Below the pieces are notes generated by a model that saw only the letters and a program-made list of their open reading frames with translations, was not told where the DNA came from and ran no database searches. This document shows positions 30,198 to 38,150 of a DNA stretch of 64,000 nucleotides, in pieces (within the stretch, counting starts at the first letter, position 1; each line of letters starts with the position of its first letter). The stretch lies in the NCBI RefSeq assembly GCF_023715845.1, contig NZ_JAMBOR010000003.1, forward strand, positions 124,001 to 188,000. The letters run 5' to 3'. The position numbers and the translations under genes were made by a program. The DNA is from Fictibacillus phosphorivorans. Lineage in GTDB: Bacteria; Bacillota; Bacilli; Bacillales; Fictibacillaceae.

Positions 30198-31541
30198 TTA
30201 TTTATCATTTAATAGATCTCGGCCTAAGAATTTAATATAGATCATGGAGATAATTGCAACACAGATAAACACAATAACCGATAACGCTGATCCTTCACCG
30301 AAATTGGTTTGGGCAAACATTACTTTATACGCTAATATAGAGATCGTTTCCGTAGAGTTCGCAGGACCTCCGCCTGTTAAAACATATATCAAGTCAAATA
30401 CACGGAACGCATCCAATGTACGGAACAATAAAGCAACAAGGATGCTAGATTTTAATAACGGCAATGTGATTTTTAAGAACTGCTTCCACTTACTCGCTCC
30501 ATCGATCGCTGCTGCTTCATAGAGAGAACTTGGAATCGTCTGTAATCCAGCCAATAACAGCAACGCCATATAAGGTGTCGTTTTCCATACATCGGCAAAA
30601 ATAACCGAGAACATGGCTCCATTCGAGCTTGTTAACAAATCAGTCATTCGGTCAAAAAGGCCAATACTTTCAAAAGCTTTCGCTACAATCCCGTTCTGTC
30701 CATCATATAGATACTTCCACATGAATGCTGAAACAGCGGTCGGAATCGCCCATGGAATAAGGATGGTTGCACGTACTAGCCCTCTACCAAAGAACGCCTT
30801 ATTAATCAGAATCGCTATCGCAAGACCGATCACAAGCTCGGCGAAAACAGAGATTACCGTAAAGACGGTTGTATTTGAAATCGCCTTCCACATACGGCCG
30901 TCAGATAGATTTTCTTTATAATGCTTTAGCCCGATAAAGTTCGGTGTGATGATAGAATCACTTAATGAAGAAGATAAACCGATCACATCATTGGGATTTT
31001 TCAGGTCGCCTTTCAGCTCACGGATGCGATCAGTTGTCTCATCTACCGTCTTTTCGAAATTAAGAGCGACTTCTTTGTTTAGTTCAGCAACGGCAAGATC
31101 CTCACTAACTGGCTTCATAACCATCAGTCTTTCATCAACCTGATCGTATTGTACTTTCAGTTCACTGTCTTTTTGCAACTCTGAATCTATTTTTTCAAGA
31201 TCAGCTTGTATTGCTTCAAGTTCTTCTTTCGTTTTCCCTGAAGCTTCACCGATTTCCTCATCCAATGTATTCATCAAAAAAGGATAGTTGTCCAAATAAG
31301 TTTGAAGGTTCACACTATAGGACGTATGAGCTTCTGATTTCACTGGATTATTTAGTCTTAAGTCAAACATACTGTAATAAAAAGATTGGAAGACTGGCCA
31401 AATCGCGATAATAAAAATAAGAATCATGGCAGGTGCAATAAGGAAATAGCCGAGCGAACGTTCAGACAGTTTCTTCTTACTCTTTGTTTTCTTCTTTGCC
31501 TCAATAGGTTTAGGATTACTAGGCATCAAGTTTGGTTTCAA
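30198..31541 (-). CDS. sugar ABC transporter permease, MalF type, with a ~130-residue extracellular insertion
   Basis: A 447-residue permease, about 150 residues longer than usual. A basic cytoplasmic tail leads into TM1 (IAPAMILIFIIAIWPVF, about 35-52). Between TM1 and TM2, at about residues 67-205, is a highly charged helical segment (for example KEELEAIQADLEKIDSELQ and RIRELKGDLKNP) that should face outside. The rest is a normal six-helix permease with EAA loop YEAAAIDGASKWKQFLKITLP and the final FLGRDLLN. E. coli MalF also has a large extracytoplasmic domain after its third helix, so this may be an analogous docking arm for the binding protein. The TTG start has AAGGAG ten bases upstream. 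Confidence 0.9.
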   Translation of the reverse strand: MKPNLMPSNPKPIEAKKKTKSKKKLSERSLGYFLIAPAMILIFIIAIWPVFQSFYYSMFDLRLNNPVKSEAHTSYSVNLQTYLDNYPFLMNTLDEEIGEASGKTKEELEAIQADLEKIDSELQKDSELKVQYDQVDERLMVMKPVSEDLAVAELNKEVALNFEKTVDETTDRIRELKGDLKNPNDVIGLSSSLSDSIITPNFIGLKHYKENLSDGRMWKAISNTTVFTVISVFAELVIGLAIAILINKAFFGRGLVRATILIPWAIPTAVSAFMWKYLYDGQNGIVAKAFESIGLFDRMTDLLTSSNGAMFSVIFADVWKTTPYMALLLLAGLQTIPSSLYEAAAIDGASKWKQFLKITLPLLKSSILVALLFRTLDAFRVFDLIYVLTGGGPANSTETISILAYKVMFAQTNFGEGSALSVIVFICVAIISMIYIKFLGRDLLNDK

Positions 31542-31638
31542 AAGGGTCAGCTCCTTCTTTTCGAATGCAATCGACGGACGGGCGCTGTACGTCCATCCAT
31601 TTCACTCTTATGGAATCGATACCAATTATTGTAGAAAA

Positions 31639-31664
31639 GGGTACCTTCTATTTAGAAGGGCCCC
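31639..31664 (-). terminator. leaky terminator or processing hairpin between binding protein and permeases
   Basis: Minus-strand GGG-CCCTTCTA / TAGAAGG-TACCC stem with a small bulge followed by TTTT. It sits in the 138-base gap after the binding-protein gene. Hairpins here commonly keep binding protein mRNA higher than permease mRNA; that use is inference. Confidence 0.55.
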
Positions 31665-31679
31665 TCTATTTTTTATCAA

Positions 31680-32981
31680 TTACTTCTCAAGCTTTTCTGA
31701 AATTTCTTTTTGCATATTCTTTGCAGCTTCTTCAGGTGTGATCTTTTTAGCGATCGCTTGTGAGATCTGAACTTGGATGATGTCAGAGATTTCTGGATAG
31801 TTTGGTGCTACTGGACGAGAAACAGCCGCTTCCAAAGCTTTTACGAAACCTTCATCCTTGTAATAAGGGTTCGCTTTTAAGACTTCTTCATCATCGTATA
31901 AGGAAAGAATCGTTGGTGCATGTCCACCTTTGATCGCGTCGATCTTCTGTCCTTCTTTACCAGCCATAAAGCTTAAGAACTTCCATGATTCTTCAGGATG
32001 CTTCGTGTTCTTATTGATACCAGCCATCCAACCGCCAAGTGTTGCAGCAGATCCTGCATCACCAGCTGGTAGTGGAGCAGCAGCTACTTTACCTGCGATC
32101 TTAGATTGCTTTTCATCGTTTGCTAGCGCATATTGATACGGCCAGTTACGGATCAAACCTGCTTGACCGTTAATGAATGCTGTATGAGATTCAGGCTCAG
32201 CAAATGTTGTAATGTTTTGTGGTACAACGTCAGAGTTTACGATCTCAACAAGTTTAGAGATCCCTTTCACCGCTTCTGGAGAATCTACTTTTACTTCTCC
32301 ATTTTCGTCGATGATTTTTCCGCCGTAAGAAGCGATGAATTCAACAGCGTTACATACAAGACCTTCATATTGCTTCGCTTGCATCAAGTAACCGAACTGT
32401 GTGCCGCCTTGACCTTTAGTTTCTTTTGCCTTTGCTAAAAGTTCATCCCATGTTTTTGGAACCTCACCTTCAGGAACTAAGTCAGTGCGATAGAACAACA
32501 TTCCCGCATCAATGAACTTAGGAAGTGCCCATTGTTTACCTTTGAACTTAGCAGCACTGATAGCGCCTTCGTTATATGTCTCAAGGTCAACTCCGTCTTT
32601 TTCAATAAAACGATCCAACGGCATCAAGAATCCTGCTTGTGCAAATTCAGCCGGCCAGATTACATCCAGATCGATAACATCGATCTCATCTGAGTTAGCA
32701 TTAAAAGCGGTTACATAAGCGTCATGCTGCTTTCCTGTATCAGCTGGCATTTCTTTAAATTCTACGTCAATGTTAGGGTATTTTTTTTCAAAAGCTTCCA
32801 CCATTGCTTTAGTCCCTTGTGTATCATCCTTTCCACGTGCATAAACGATTTTTACCTTTTCATCTTTATCCCCGCTGCCAGATTGGCTGTTGCCGTCCTC
32901 TTTATCTGAGCAAGCGGCAAGCACAAGTGAAAGCGCAAGTGAAGTCGAAATGACTTTTGAAATCTTTTTAAGCTTTTTCAT
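31680..32981 (-). CDS. sugar ABC transporter substrate-binding lipoprotein
   Basis: A 433-residue extracellular binding protein of the MalE/trehalose-maltose class. It has a signal peptide with lipobox LAAC (Cys24) followed by an Asp/Ser/Gly-rich linker, so it is lipid-anchored to the outer face of the membrane. The mature part has the KIVYARGKDDTQG start, LDVIWPAEFAQAGFLMPLD, FIDAGMLFYRTDLV and GGWMAGINKNTKH, all usual for cluster-D oligosaccharide binders. It is first in the operon after the LacI gene, behind a candidate LacI operator. Trehalose, maltose or a related alpha-glucoside is possible; the specificity cannot be fixed. Confidence 0.92.
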   Translation of the reverse strand: MKKLKKISKVISTSLALSLVLAACSDKEDGNSQSGSGDKDEKVKIVYARGKDDTQGTKAMVEAFEKKYPNIDVEFKEMPADTGKQHDAYVTAFNANSDEIDVIDLDVIWPAEFAQAGFLMPLDRFIEKDGVDLETYNEGAISAAKFKGKQWALPKFIDAGMLFYRTDLVPEGEVPKTWDELLAKAKETKGQGGTQFGYLMQAKQYEGLVCNAVEFIASYGGKIIDENGEVKVDSPEAVKGISKLVEIVNSDVVPQNITTFAEPESHTAFINGQAGLIRNWPYQYALANDEKQSKIAGKVAAAPLPAGDAGSAATLGGWMAGINKNTKHPEESWKFLSFMAGKEGQKIDAIKGGHAPTILSLYDDEEVLKANPYYKDEGFVKALEAAVSRPVAPNYPEISDIIQVQISQAIAKKITPEEAAKNMQKEISEKLEK

Positions 32982-33009
32982 AAAATTTTATCCCCCTACT
33001 CTACAGTTT

Positions 33010-33023
33010 TGTAAACTATTTCA
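33010..33023. promoter_or_regulatory. candidate LacI/CcpA-type operator upstream of the binding-protein gene
   Basis: TGTAAACTATTTCA (reverse complement TGAAATAGTTTACA) closely resembles the TGAAATCGTTTTCA site in front of the lacI-type gene (34050-34063). It lies in the 44-base gap between the regulator and the transporter operon. Confidence 0.5.
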
Positions 33024-33025
33024 TG

Positions 33026-34012
33026 CTATGTGGAAGAACGCTGAATCATATTAAACGGCAGGAGAACTTCTTTTCTAACCGATTTTCTCTTAGATTTAAT
33101 CGACTCAATCATTAATTCCATCGTCTGACTGGCAATCGTCTCAATAGGCTGCTCGACAGTTGTCAATTCCATTAATTCAGCAAGAGGCTGATTATCAAAT
33201 CCAATGACAGCAAGATCTTCAGGCACTTTCCATCCCTCATCCGTTGCAGCCTTAACAAGTCCTGCAGCAACCTCGTCACTACCAGTAAAAATAGCTTCTG
33301 GCGGATCGGATAGTTCCTTTATGATCTCGAATGTGCTTTTACCGTCTTGGATACTGTGCGTACTGCTGAAAAACCATTCATCCTTCATCTGAAGTCCCGC
33401 TTCATTCAGTGCTTTTAAGAATCCCATGTGTCTGTCATGCGCAAGTCTCGAACTTTTATGATTACCCGTACAAAAACCGAGCTTTGTATATCCCTTCTCG
33501 ATCAAGTGCTTCGTTCCAATGTAACCGCCTTTGATCTGATCCAAAAAAACAATGGGAACTTGGGCCGTGTCATTATATTCGTTGCACATCACTATAGGGC
33601 CGTAAGCCAAATAGGGTTCTATCTCACTCCAATCATTCTCAATAGAAGTCAGAATCAACCCATCTACTTGCTTGGTTTTTAAAAGCTCCAAAAAGTTGCG
33701 CTCTTGCTGCTTTTTATAACGCGTCTGACACAAAATCAGCTGATAGCCTTTTTTGGCTGCCTCTTTTTCCATCACTTCAACCAAATGGCTGAAAAACGGA
33801 TTCGTTATCCGCGGAACATAGACAGCAATCGTTTCTGTCTGCTGTCGCCGCAGTCTTCTTGCAGATGAATTGGGAACATAGTTGAGTTCTTGCATAGCTT
33901 TTGACACAAGCCGCTTTTTTTCTTCTGTTACGTAAGGATGGTTGTTGATCACCCTGGACACAGTCGTGCGGGACAGCCCTGCCAATTTCGCTACATCTTG
34001 AATGGTCGCCAT
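33026..34012 (-). CDS. LacI family transcriptional regulator of the sugar operon
   Basis: A 328-residue LacI/GalR regulator. The N-terminal helix-turn-helix TIQDVAKLAGLSRTTVSRVINNHPYV is at residues 3-28, followed by the hinge NSSARRLRRQQ and a periplasmic-binding-protein-like effector domain (IAVYVPRITNPFFSHLVE, IFTGSDEVAAGLVKAA, VIGFDNQPLAELMELTTVEQP). It should repress the adjacent transporter operon until a sugar or sugar phosphate binds. It is transcribed ahead of and in the same direction as that operon from a strong promoter whose start region carries a cre/LacI-type palindrome, so self-repression or CcpA control is likely. Confidence 0.92.
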   Translation of the reverse strand: MATIQDVAKLAGLSRTTVSRVINNHPYVTEEKKRLVSKAMQELNYVPNSSARRLRRQQTETIAVYVPRITNPFFSHLVEVMEKEAAKKGYQLILCQTRYKKQQERNFLELLKTKQVDGLILTSIENDWSEIEPYLAYGPIVMCNEYNDTAQVPIVFLDQIKGGYIGTKHLIEKGYTKLGFCTGNHKSSRLAHDRHMGFLKALNEAGLQMKDEWFFSSTHSIQDGKSTFEIIKELSDPPEAIFTGSDEVAAGLVKAATDEGWKVPEDLAVIGFDNQPLAELMELTTVEQPIETIASQTMELMIESIKSKRKSVRKEVLLPFNMIQRSST

Positions 34013-34048
34013 CAGATTCTCCTCTTTAAAATTTCTGGAATCGAAATC

Positions 34049-34063
34049 ATGAAATCGTTTTCA
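34049..34063. promoter_or_regulatory. cre-like / LacI-type operator in the regulator's own promoter
   Basis: ATGAAATCGTTTTCA fits the cre consensus and is nearly symmetrical. It lies 7 bases downstream of the -10 box, over the expected transcription start. A second weaker half (TGGAATCGAAATCA) overlaps at 34036-34049. Confidence 0.65.
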
Positions 34064-34070
34064 TATTGAG

Positions 34071-34099
34071 AGTATAATCAACTATTTTCTGTAGGTCAA
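34071..34099 (-). promoter_or_regulatory. sigma-A promoter of the lacI-type gene
   Basis: Minus strand TTGACC (34094-34099), 17-base spacer, TATACT (34071-34076). Confidence 0.85.
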
Positions 34100-34144
34100 T
34101 GCCTTTTTCAGAAAGTTTTTATTATTGGTATAATGAAAAGAGGA

Positions 34145-34162
34145 GTTTGTTCGATAACAAAC
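34145..34162. promoter_or_regulatory. inverted repeat upstream of the amino acid ABC ATPase gene
   Basis: GTTTGTT-CGAT-AACAAAC, 7-bp perfect arms, about 50 bases before the ATG and next to a possible -10 (GATAAA at 34171-34176). A candidate operator; no known family is assigned. Confidence 0.4.
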
Positions 34163-34213
34163 GAACTTATGATAAAATACATAAATGAGTAGTTCCATGA
34201 AAGGAGCCGGAAA

Positions 34214-34936
34214 ATGATAAAAGTAAAAAACCTCAAGAAGTCCTTTGGCGCTCTCGAAGTACTTAAGGACATCAACGCTGAAATAAAACCACAAGAAGTC
34301 GTATGTGTGATCGGTCCTTCTGGCTCAGGAAAGAGTACCTTTCTCCGCTGCATCAATAAACTGGAGGAAATAACAGGCGGTCAAGTTCTAGTGAATGGAA
34401 CAGATATTACGGACCCAGCAACAAATATCAATAAAATCCGGGAAGATGTTGGCATGGTCTTTCAGCAGTTCAACCTTTTTCCACATAAAACCGTTCTCGA
34501 AAACGTTACACTCGCTCCACTAAAAGTAAGGAACGCAAACAAGGAAGAAGCCAAAGAAAAGGCATTGAAATTGCTTGCGAAAGTCGGCTTGCAGGATAAA
34601 GCGAACGCTTATCCTTCTCAATTGAGCGGCGGGCAAAAGCAGCGTGTTGCCATAGCACGTGCACTTGCTATGGACCCAAAGATCATGCTCTTTGATGAAC
34701 CTACTTCTGCACTGGATCCAGAGATGGTCGGTGAGGTTTTAGAGGTTATGAAAGATCTCGCCCGTGAAGGAATGACGATGGTCGTTGTGACCCACGAAAT
34801 GGGCTTTGCCCGTGAAGTGGGTGACCGGGTGATCTTCATGGATGGCGGCTACATCGTTGAGGAAAATGTTCCTTCCGAGTTGTTTGGCGCCCCTCAACAT
34901 GAACGTACAAAGCTGTTTTTAAGTAAAGTGCTATAA
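34214..34936 (+). CDS. polar amino acid ABC transporter ATPase (GlnQ-like), orphan
   Basis: A 240-residue ATPase. Walker [14 protein letters not shown] lies at residues 35-47, the Q-loop is in [14 protein letters not shown], the signature is [15 protein letters not shown], and Walker B is [13 protein letters not shown] with the H-loop [12 protein letters not shown]. These are typical of PAAT-family importers for glutamine, histidine, cystine and similar amino acids. It is a single gene between terminators; no permease or binding protein is next to it, so it must work with partners encoded elsewhere. AAAGGAGCC precedes the ATG. Confidence 0.92.
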   Translation: MIKVKNLKKSFGALEVLKDINAEIKPQEVVCVIGPSGSGKSTFLRCINKLEEITGGQVLVNGTDITDPATNINKIREDVGMVFQQFNLFPHKTVLENVTLAPLKVRNANKEEAKEKALKLLAKVGLQDKANAYPSQLSGGQKQRVAIARALAMDPKIMLFDEPTSALDPEMVGEVLEVMKDLAREGMTMVVVTHEMGFAREVGDRVIFMDGGYIVEENVPSELFGAPQHERTKLFLSKVL

Positions 34937-34947
34937 ATCGTAATAAA

Positions 34948-34982
34948 GCTAGCGATTCCTAGAATGGGTTCGCTAGCTTTTT
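34948..34982 (+). terminator. terminator of the GlnQ-like gene
   Basis: GCTAGCGA ... TCGCTAGC, 8-bp stem (34948-34955 with 34970-34977), then TTTTT. Confidence 0.9.
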
Positions 34983-35040
34983 AAGTGTGTCGTTGGTCTA
35001 AATTTGTACCTAATTCCTCACTAATCAGGACTCAATAACG

Positions 35041-35067
35041 AAAAAACTGACCCTCCAAGGGCCAGTT
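35041..35067 (-). terminator. terminator of the OpuC-like operon
   Basis: Minus strand AACTGGCCC-TTGGA-GGGTCAGTT with one mismatch, then TTTT. Confidence 0.88.
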
Positions 35068-35074
35068 TCTCCAA

Positions 35075-36619
35075 TTATTTAATCAAACCTTTACGTTCTA
35101 AGAAATCTTTAGCTACTTTACGCGGATCTTCTTTATCAATATCAACTTTCGCGTTCATTTCAGCCATTTCTTCCTCAGTAATCTTTCCTTCAAGCTCATT
35201 TAAGACGCCTTCAAGCTCTGGATACTTCTTTAAAGTATCTTCCCTAACGATTGGTGCTGCAAAATAAGGCGGGAAGAACTTCTTGTCGTCTTCTAACGTT
35301 TTTAGATTAAATCGAACAATCCGTCCATCTGTATTAAAAGCTGGAACGGCATCGATCTTTCCTTCTTTTACAGCTGAGTACATTAGATTCGGATCAAGGC
35401 TTTTCTTCGTCTTAAAATTCAGTTTGTACGTTTTTGCAAATGGTGTGTACCCATCTTCACGTTCATAAAATTCTGTTGGTGCACCAAATGTGACCTGATC
35501 TGAAATCGGAGCAAGATCTGAAATTGTATTAACGTTTAACTGCTTTGCTTTCTCAGGATTTAAAACGACGGCATACGTGTTTTCAAACCCTAATGGCTTT
35601 GTCCATTTTAGGTTGTATTTTTCTTCATACTCTTTTTTAACAACATCATAAATTTCTTCAGGGGTCATTCCAGGATCGTACTTTTCTTTTAAGATCGTCA
35701 AATATCCGGTTCCGGTGTATTCTACGTACATGTCAATATCGCCTTTTTTAATGGCTTCTGTTAAGATTGGCGTCTCCCCAACCGCTTCTTTAACGACAAT
35801 TGGGTAATCTGTCTTATCTTTTACATATTCAGAAATGATGTACGGCAGGATATATTGCTCCGTCCATTTCTTACCCGTTATGACGATCGCATCTTCATCT
35901 TCACCGCCACGCAGTGCAAAAAATAGGACAAGAGCCGCAATCGGAATCCCGATAAATAACGGAATTTTCCATGAACTACGCTTCTTAGATGATGTTTTTG
36001 GTTCTGTAGCCATTTCAATTCTGCGCAACAATAGATCAAAAAGAATAGCTAATACAGCAGCTGGAATAGCACCAGCTAAGACCAGCTCGTTACGAGTCAT
36101 GGATAGACCGCGGTAGATCAGGTCACCAAGTCCGCCTGCACCGATGAACGCTGCTAATGTAGCCACCCCAATCGTAAGGACAGTTGCGGTCCTGAGACCC
36201 GCCATGATAATAGGCAGTGCTAAAGGCAGTTCGATCATTCTTAGAATTTGAGAATTGGTCATCCCCATCCCTTTACCTGCTTCTACGACTGATCGGTCTA
36301 CCCCAGTAATCCCCGTGTATGTGTTGCGTAAGATCGGCAGTAACGCATACACGGTTAGTGCGATGATAGCAGTCGTACTCCCAATCCCAAAGACCGGCAG
36401 TAAGAAACCAAACAGAGCCAAACTTGGGATCGTCTGAAAAATAGCTGTTACACCGATAATGGGTTCCGCTACTCTTTTTTGTCTAGAGATAAATATCCCG
36501 AGTGGAATCGCAATAACCGTAGCGATAAGGATGGAAACAAGAGATAGGAATAAATGCTGCTGCAATCCTACTAAAATTTCAGGCCAGCGGTTTACTAACG
36601 TATCGAATAAATTATTCAT
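35075..36619 (-). CDS. glycine betaine/carnitine/choline ABC permease fused to its substrate-binding domain
   Basis: A 514-residue fusion. Residues 1 to about 210 form the permease with about six helices and an EAA-like loop (VVEAGKGMGMTNSQILRMIELPLALP). A further helix (PLFIGIPIAALVLFFAL, about 220-240) leads to an extracellular OpuAC-type binding domain starting ITGKKWTEQYILPYI, with the family pattern DMYVEYTGTGYLTIL. Such permease-binder fusions occur in OpuC/BilE-like importers of osmoprotectants or bile-related compounds. The ATG at 36619 overlaps the end of the ATPase gene (8 bases) with GGAGG upstream. It is co-transcribed with the ATPase, giving a complete two-gene importer. Confidence 0.9.
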   Translation of the reverse strand: MNNLFDTLVNRWPEILVGLQQHLFLSLVSILIATVIAIPLGIFISRQKRVAEPIIGVTAIFQTIPSLALFGFLLPVFGIGSTTAIIALTVYALLPILRNTYTGITGVDRSVVEAGKGMGMTNSQILRMIELPLALPIIMAGLRTATVLTIGVATLAAFIGAGGLGDLIYRGLSMTRNELVLAGAIPAAVLAILFDLLLRRIEMATEPKTSSKKRSSWKIPLFIGIPIAALVLFFALRGGEDEDAIVITGKKWTEQYILPYIISEYVKDKTDYPIVVKEAVGETPILTEAIKKGDIDMYVEYTGTGYLTILKEKYDPGMTPEEIYDVVKKEYEEKYNLKWTKPLGFENTYAVVLNPEKAKQLNVNTISDLAPISDQVTFGAPTEFYEREDGYTPFAKTYKLNFKTKKSLDPNLMYSAVKEGKIDAVPAFNTDGRIVRFNLKTLEDDKKFFPPYFAAPIVREDTLKKYPELEGVLNELEGKITEEEMAEMNAKVDIDKEDPRKVAKDFLERKGLIK

Positions 36620-37763
36620 CACCTTTACCTCCTTCAAGAGGTTTTTGTGCGGTGATGTTCAATCCAGCAAGTCCTCTCATCATTGATGCACGCGTTATGA
36701 TTCCGAGAAGTTTATCATCTTCTAATACGGGAATCATATTTACTTGATTGGTCGCGAAGATCTCTGCAACTTCTGTATACGATGCATCTGTAGTCACGGT
36801 GATCAATTCTTTATTCATTAGATCTCCGATTGTTTTGTCTTCTTCTGCATAATGTCTTTCAATGCTTTCAAGAGTTGTAATGCCAAGAAGTTTACGGTGC
36901 TGATCCGTTATAAGAAGACTGTCCACTCCATAACGTTTCATCATTTTCAACGCTTCAGCAAGTCCTCTTGACTGTTTTGAAGTAATAGGATTTCTTCGCA
37001 TCAAATCAACGGCTTCAGGCATAGCTGATTCTGATGAGAGTCGGTTCTCACCAATAAATCCTTTTACAAAATCATTTGCAGGATGTCTAAGAATCCGTTC
37101 AGGTGTATCAAATTGAACGATCTCTCCTTTATTTAAAATTGCAATTCGGTCTGCGATTTTAATCGCTTCATCCATATCATGCGTAACAAACACGATCGTT
37201 TTTTTAATCGTATCCTGCAATTTAACTAGTTCATCTTGAAGTTGTTCTCTGCTGATCGGATCCAGAGCAGAGAAAGGTTCATCCATTAAAATAATGGGAG
37301 GTTCAGCCGCCAAAGCGCGAATTACTCCTATACGCTGCTGCTGACCGCCGCTTAGCTCAGAAGGATAACGTTGTCTGAACGTTTTAGGGTCTAACCCTAC
37401 TAAATCAAGCAATTCATCTACTCTGCCATCATACTTTTCTTTCTCCCAGCCTTTTAAACGTGGCACGAGAGAAATATTGTCTTCAATCGTCATGTGAGGC
37501 AGAAGTCCGATCTGCTGGATCACGTATCCGATATTCCTTCTCAGCTCAACGGGGTTTCGCTTTGCTATGTCTTCTCCATCAATTAAAATCGTTCCCTTTG
37601 ATGGTTCGATCAAACGGTTTATCATTCGCATGGTTGTTGTTTTTCCACAACCACTAGGCCCGATTAAAGCAACTAACTCTCCTTCTTTAATCTGAAAGTC
37701 AATGTTCTTCAAAGCCTCAAAACCGTCAGGGAACGTTTTCCCTACGTTTTTGAAAGTAATCAA
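36612..37763 (-). CDS. osmoprotectant ABC transporter ATPase with tandem CBS domains (OpuCA-like)
   Basis: A 383-residue ATPase. Walker A GPSGCGKTTTMRMIN lies at about 35-49, the Q-loop is IGYVIQQIGLLPHMT, the signature is LSGGQQQRIGVIRAL, and Walker B is IILMDEPFSALDP. From about residue 255 to 370 are two CBS domains (MKRYGVDSLLITDQHRKLLG and TEVAEIFATNQVNMIPVLED), which in OpuA/OpuC ATPases sense ionic strength or cyclic di-AMP. The TTG start follows AAAGGAG by ten bases. The downstream gene supplies permease and binding domain. Confidence 0.92.
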   Translation of the reverse strand: MITFKNVGKTFPDGFEALKNIDFQIKEGELVALIGPSGCGKTTTMRMINRLIEPSKGTILIDGEDIAKRNPVELRRNIGYVIQQIGLLPHMTIEDNISLVPRLKGWEKEKYDGRVDELLDLVGLDPKTFRQRYPSELSGGQQQRIGVIRALAAEPPIILMDEPFSALDPISREQLQDELVKLQDTIKKTIVFVTHDMDEAIKIADRIAILNKGEIVQFDTPERILRHPANDFVKGFIGENRLSSESAMPEAVDLMRRNPITSKQSRGLAEALKMMKRYGVDSLLITDQHRKLLGITTLESIERHYAEEDKTIGDLMNKELITVTTDASYTEVAEIFATNQVNMIPVLEDDKLLGIITRASMMRGLAGLNITAQKPLEGGKGDE

Positions 37764-37917
37764 GTGGGGTTCTCTCCTTTTTTTACAAAAAATTAAGCTG
37801 CATCCTTTAGAATGTCCAATTATTCTCTTTCCCTTGCTTGCTTGCTTAAAAACCTGTTTTTTAGTGGTATCCGAAAAAAATCGGTGCTAGTTATGTAAAG
37901 TAAGATAGCCTTCCAAG

Positions 37918-38070
37918 TTACGGGACGTGTTCTTTTATTATTACACGTTCGCTCAAAATTTCTATTCTACGCTCAAAAAGTCCCACTTACGCTCAAAACC
38001 ATGCCAGTTTCGCTCAAAAAAGCTCCGGATCGCTCAACTTTTGCCACTTACGCTCAAAACAAGCAAAAAA
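37918..38070 (+). repeat. array B: inverted-repeat header plus six CGCTCAAAA units, 20-21 bp period
   Basis: This lies in the 387-base gap between the OpuCA-like gene and yhgE. The header TTACGGG-ACGTGT, a T-rich 12-base loop and ACACGT (37918-37948) is followed by T and six units starting at 37950, 37970, 37990, 38011, 38031 and 38051, spaced 20, 20, 21, 20 and 20. Each unit begins CGCTCAA, five of them CGCTCAAAA; the other 11-12 bases differ but often end CTTA or TTT. There is no open frame or terminator inside. The rest of the gap (37764-37917) holds only the promoter region of the transporter. Related arrays are at 4140 and 63189. Confidence 0.85.
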
Positions 38071-38105
38071 ACTTCTACTGCCTCCCTTCTATATAGCTAT
38101 TCGAA

Positions 38106-38142
38106 CAAAAAAACACCTGGATTTACGTCTCCAGGTGTTTTT
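38106..38142 (-). terminator. terminator of yhgE (hairpin with T-runs on both strands)
   Basis: AACACCTGGA ... TCCAGGTGTT, 10-bp perfect stem (38112-38121 with 38130-38139), T-rich on the minus strand side and shorter on the plus side. Confidence 0.9.
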
Positions 38143-38150
38143 CGTATAAA

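Noticed and set aside
34618-34839. Minus-strand frame inside the GlnQ-like gene
   Set aside because: Antisense shadow of the ATPase with low-complexity composition.
37950-38070. CRISPR-like periodic array
   Set aside because: The conserved part is only 9 bp and the variable part only 11-12 bp, the period is 20-21 bp, no leader or cas gene is present; this is not a CRISPR array.
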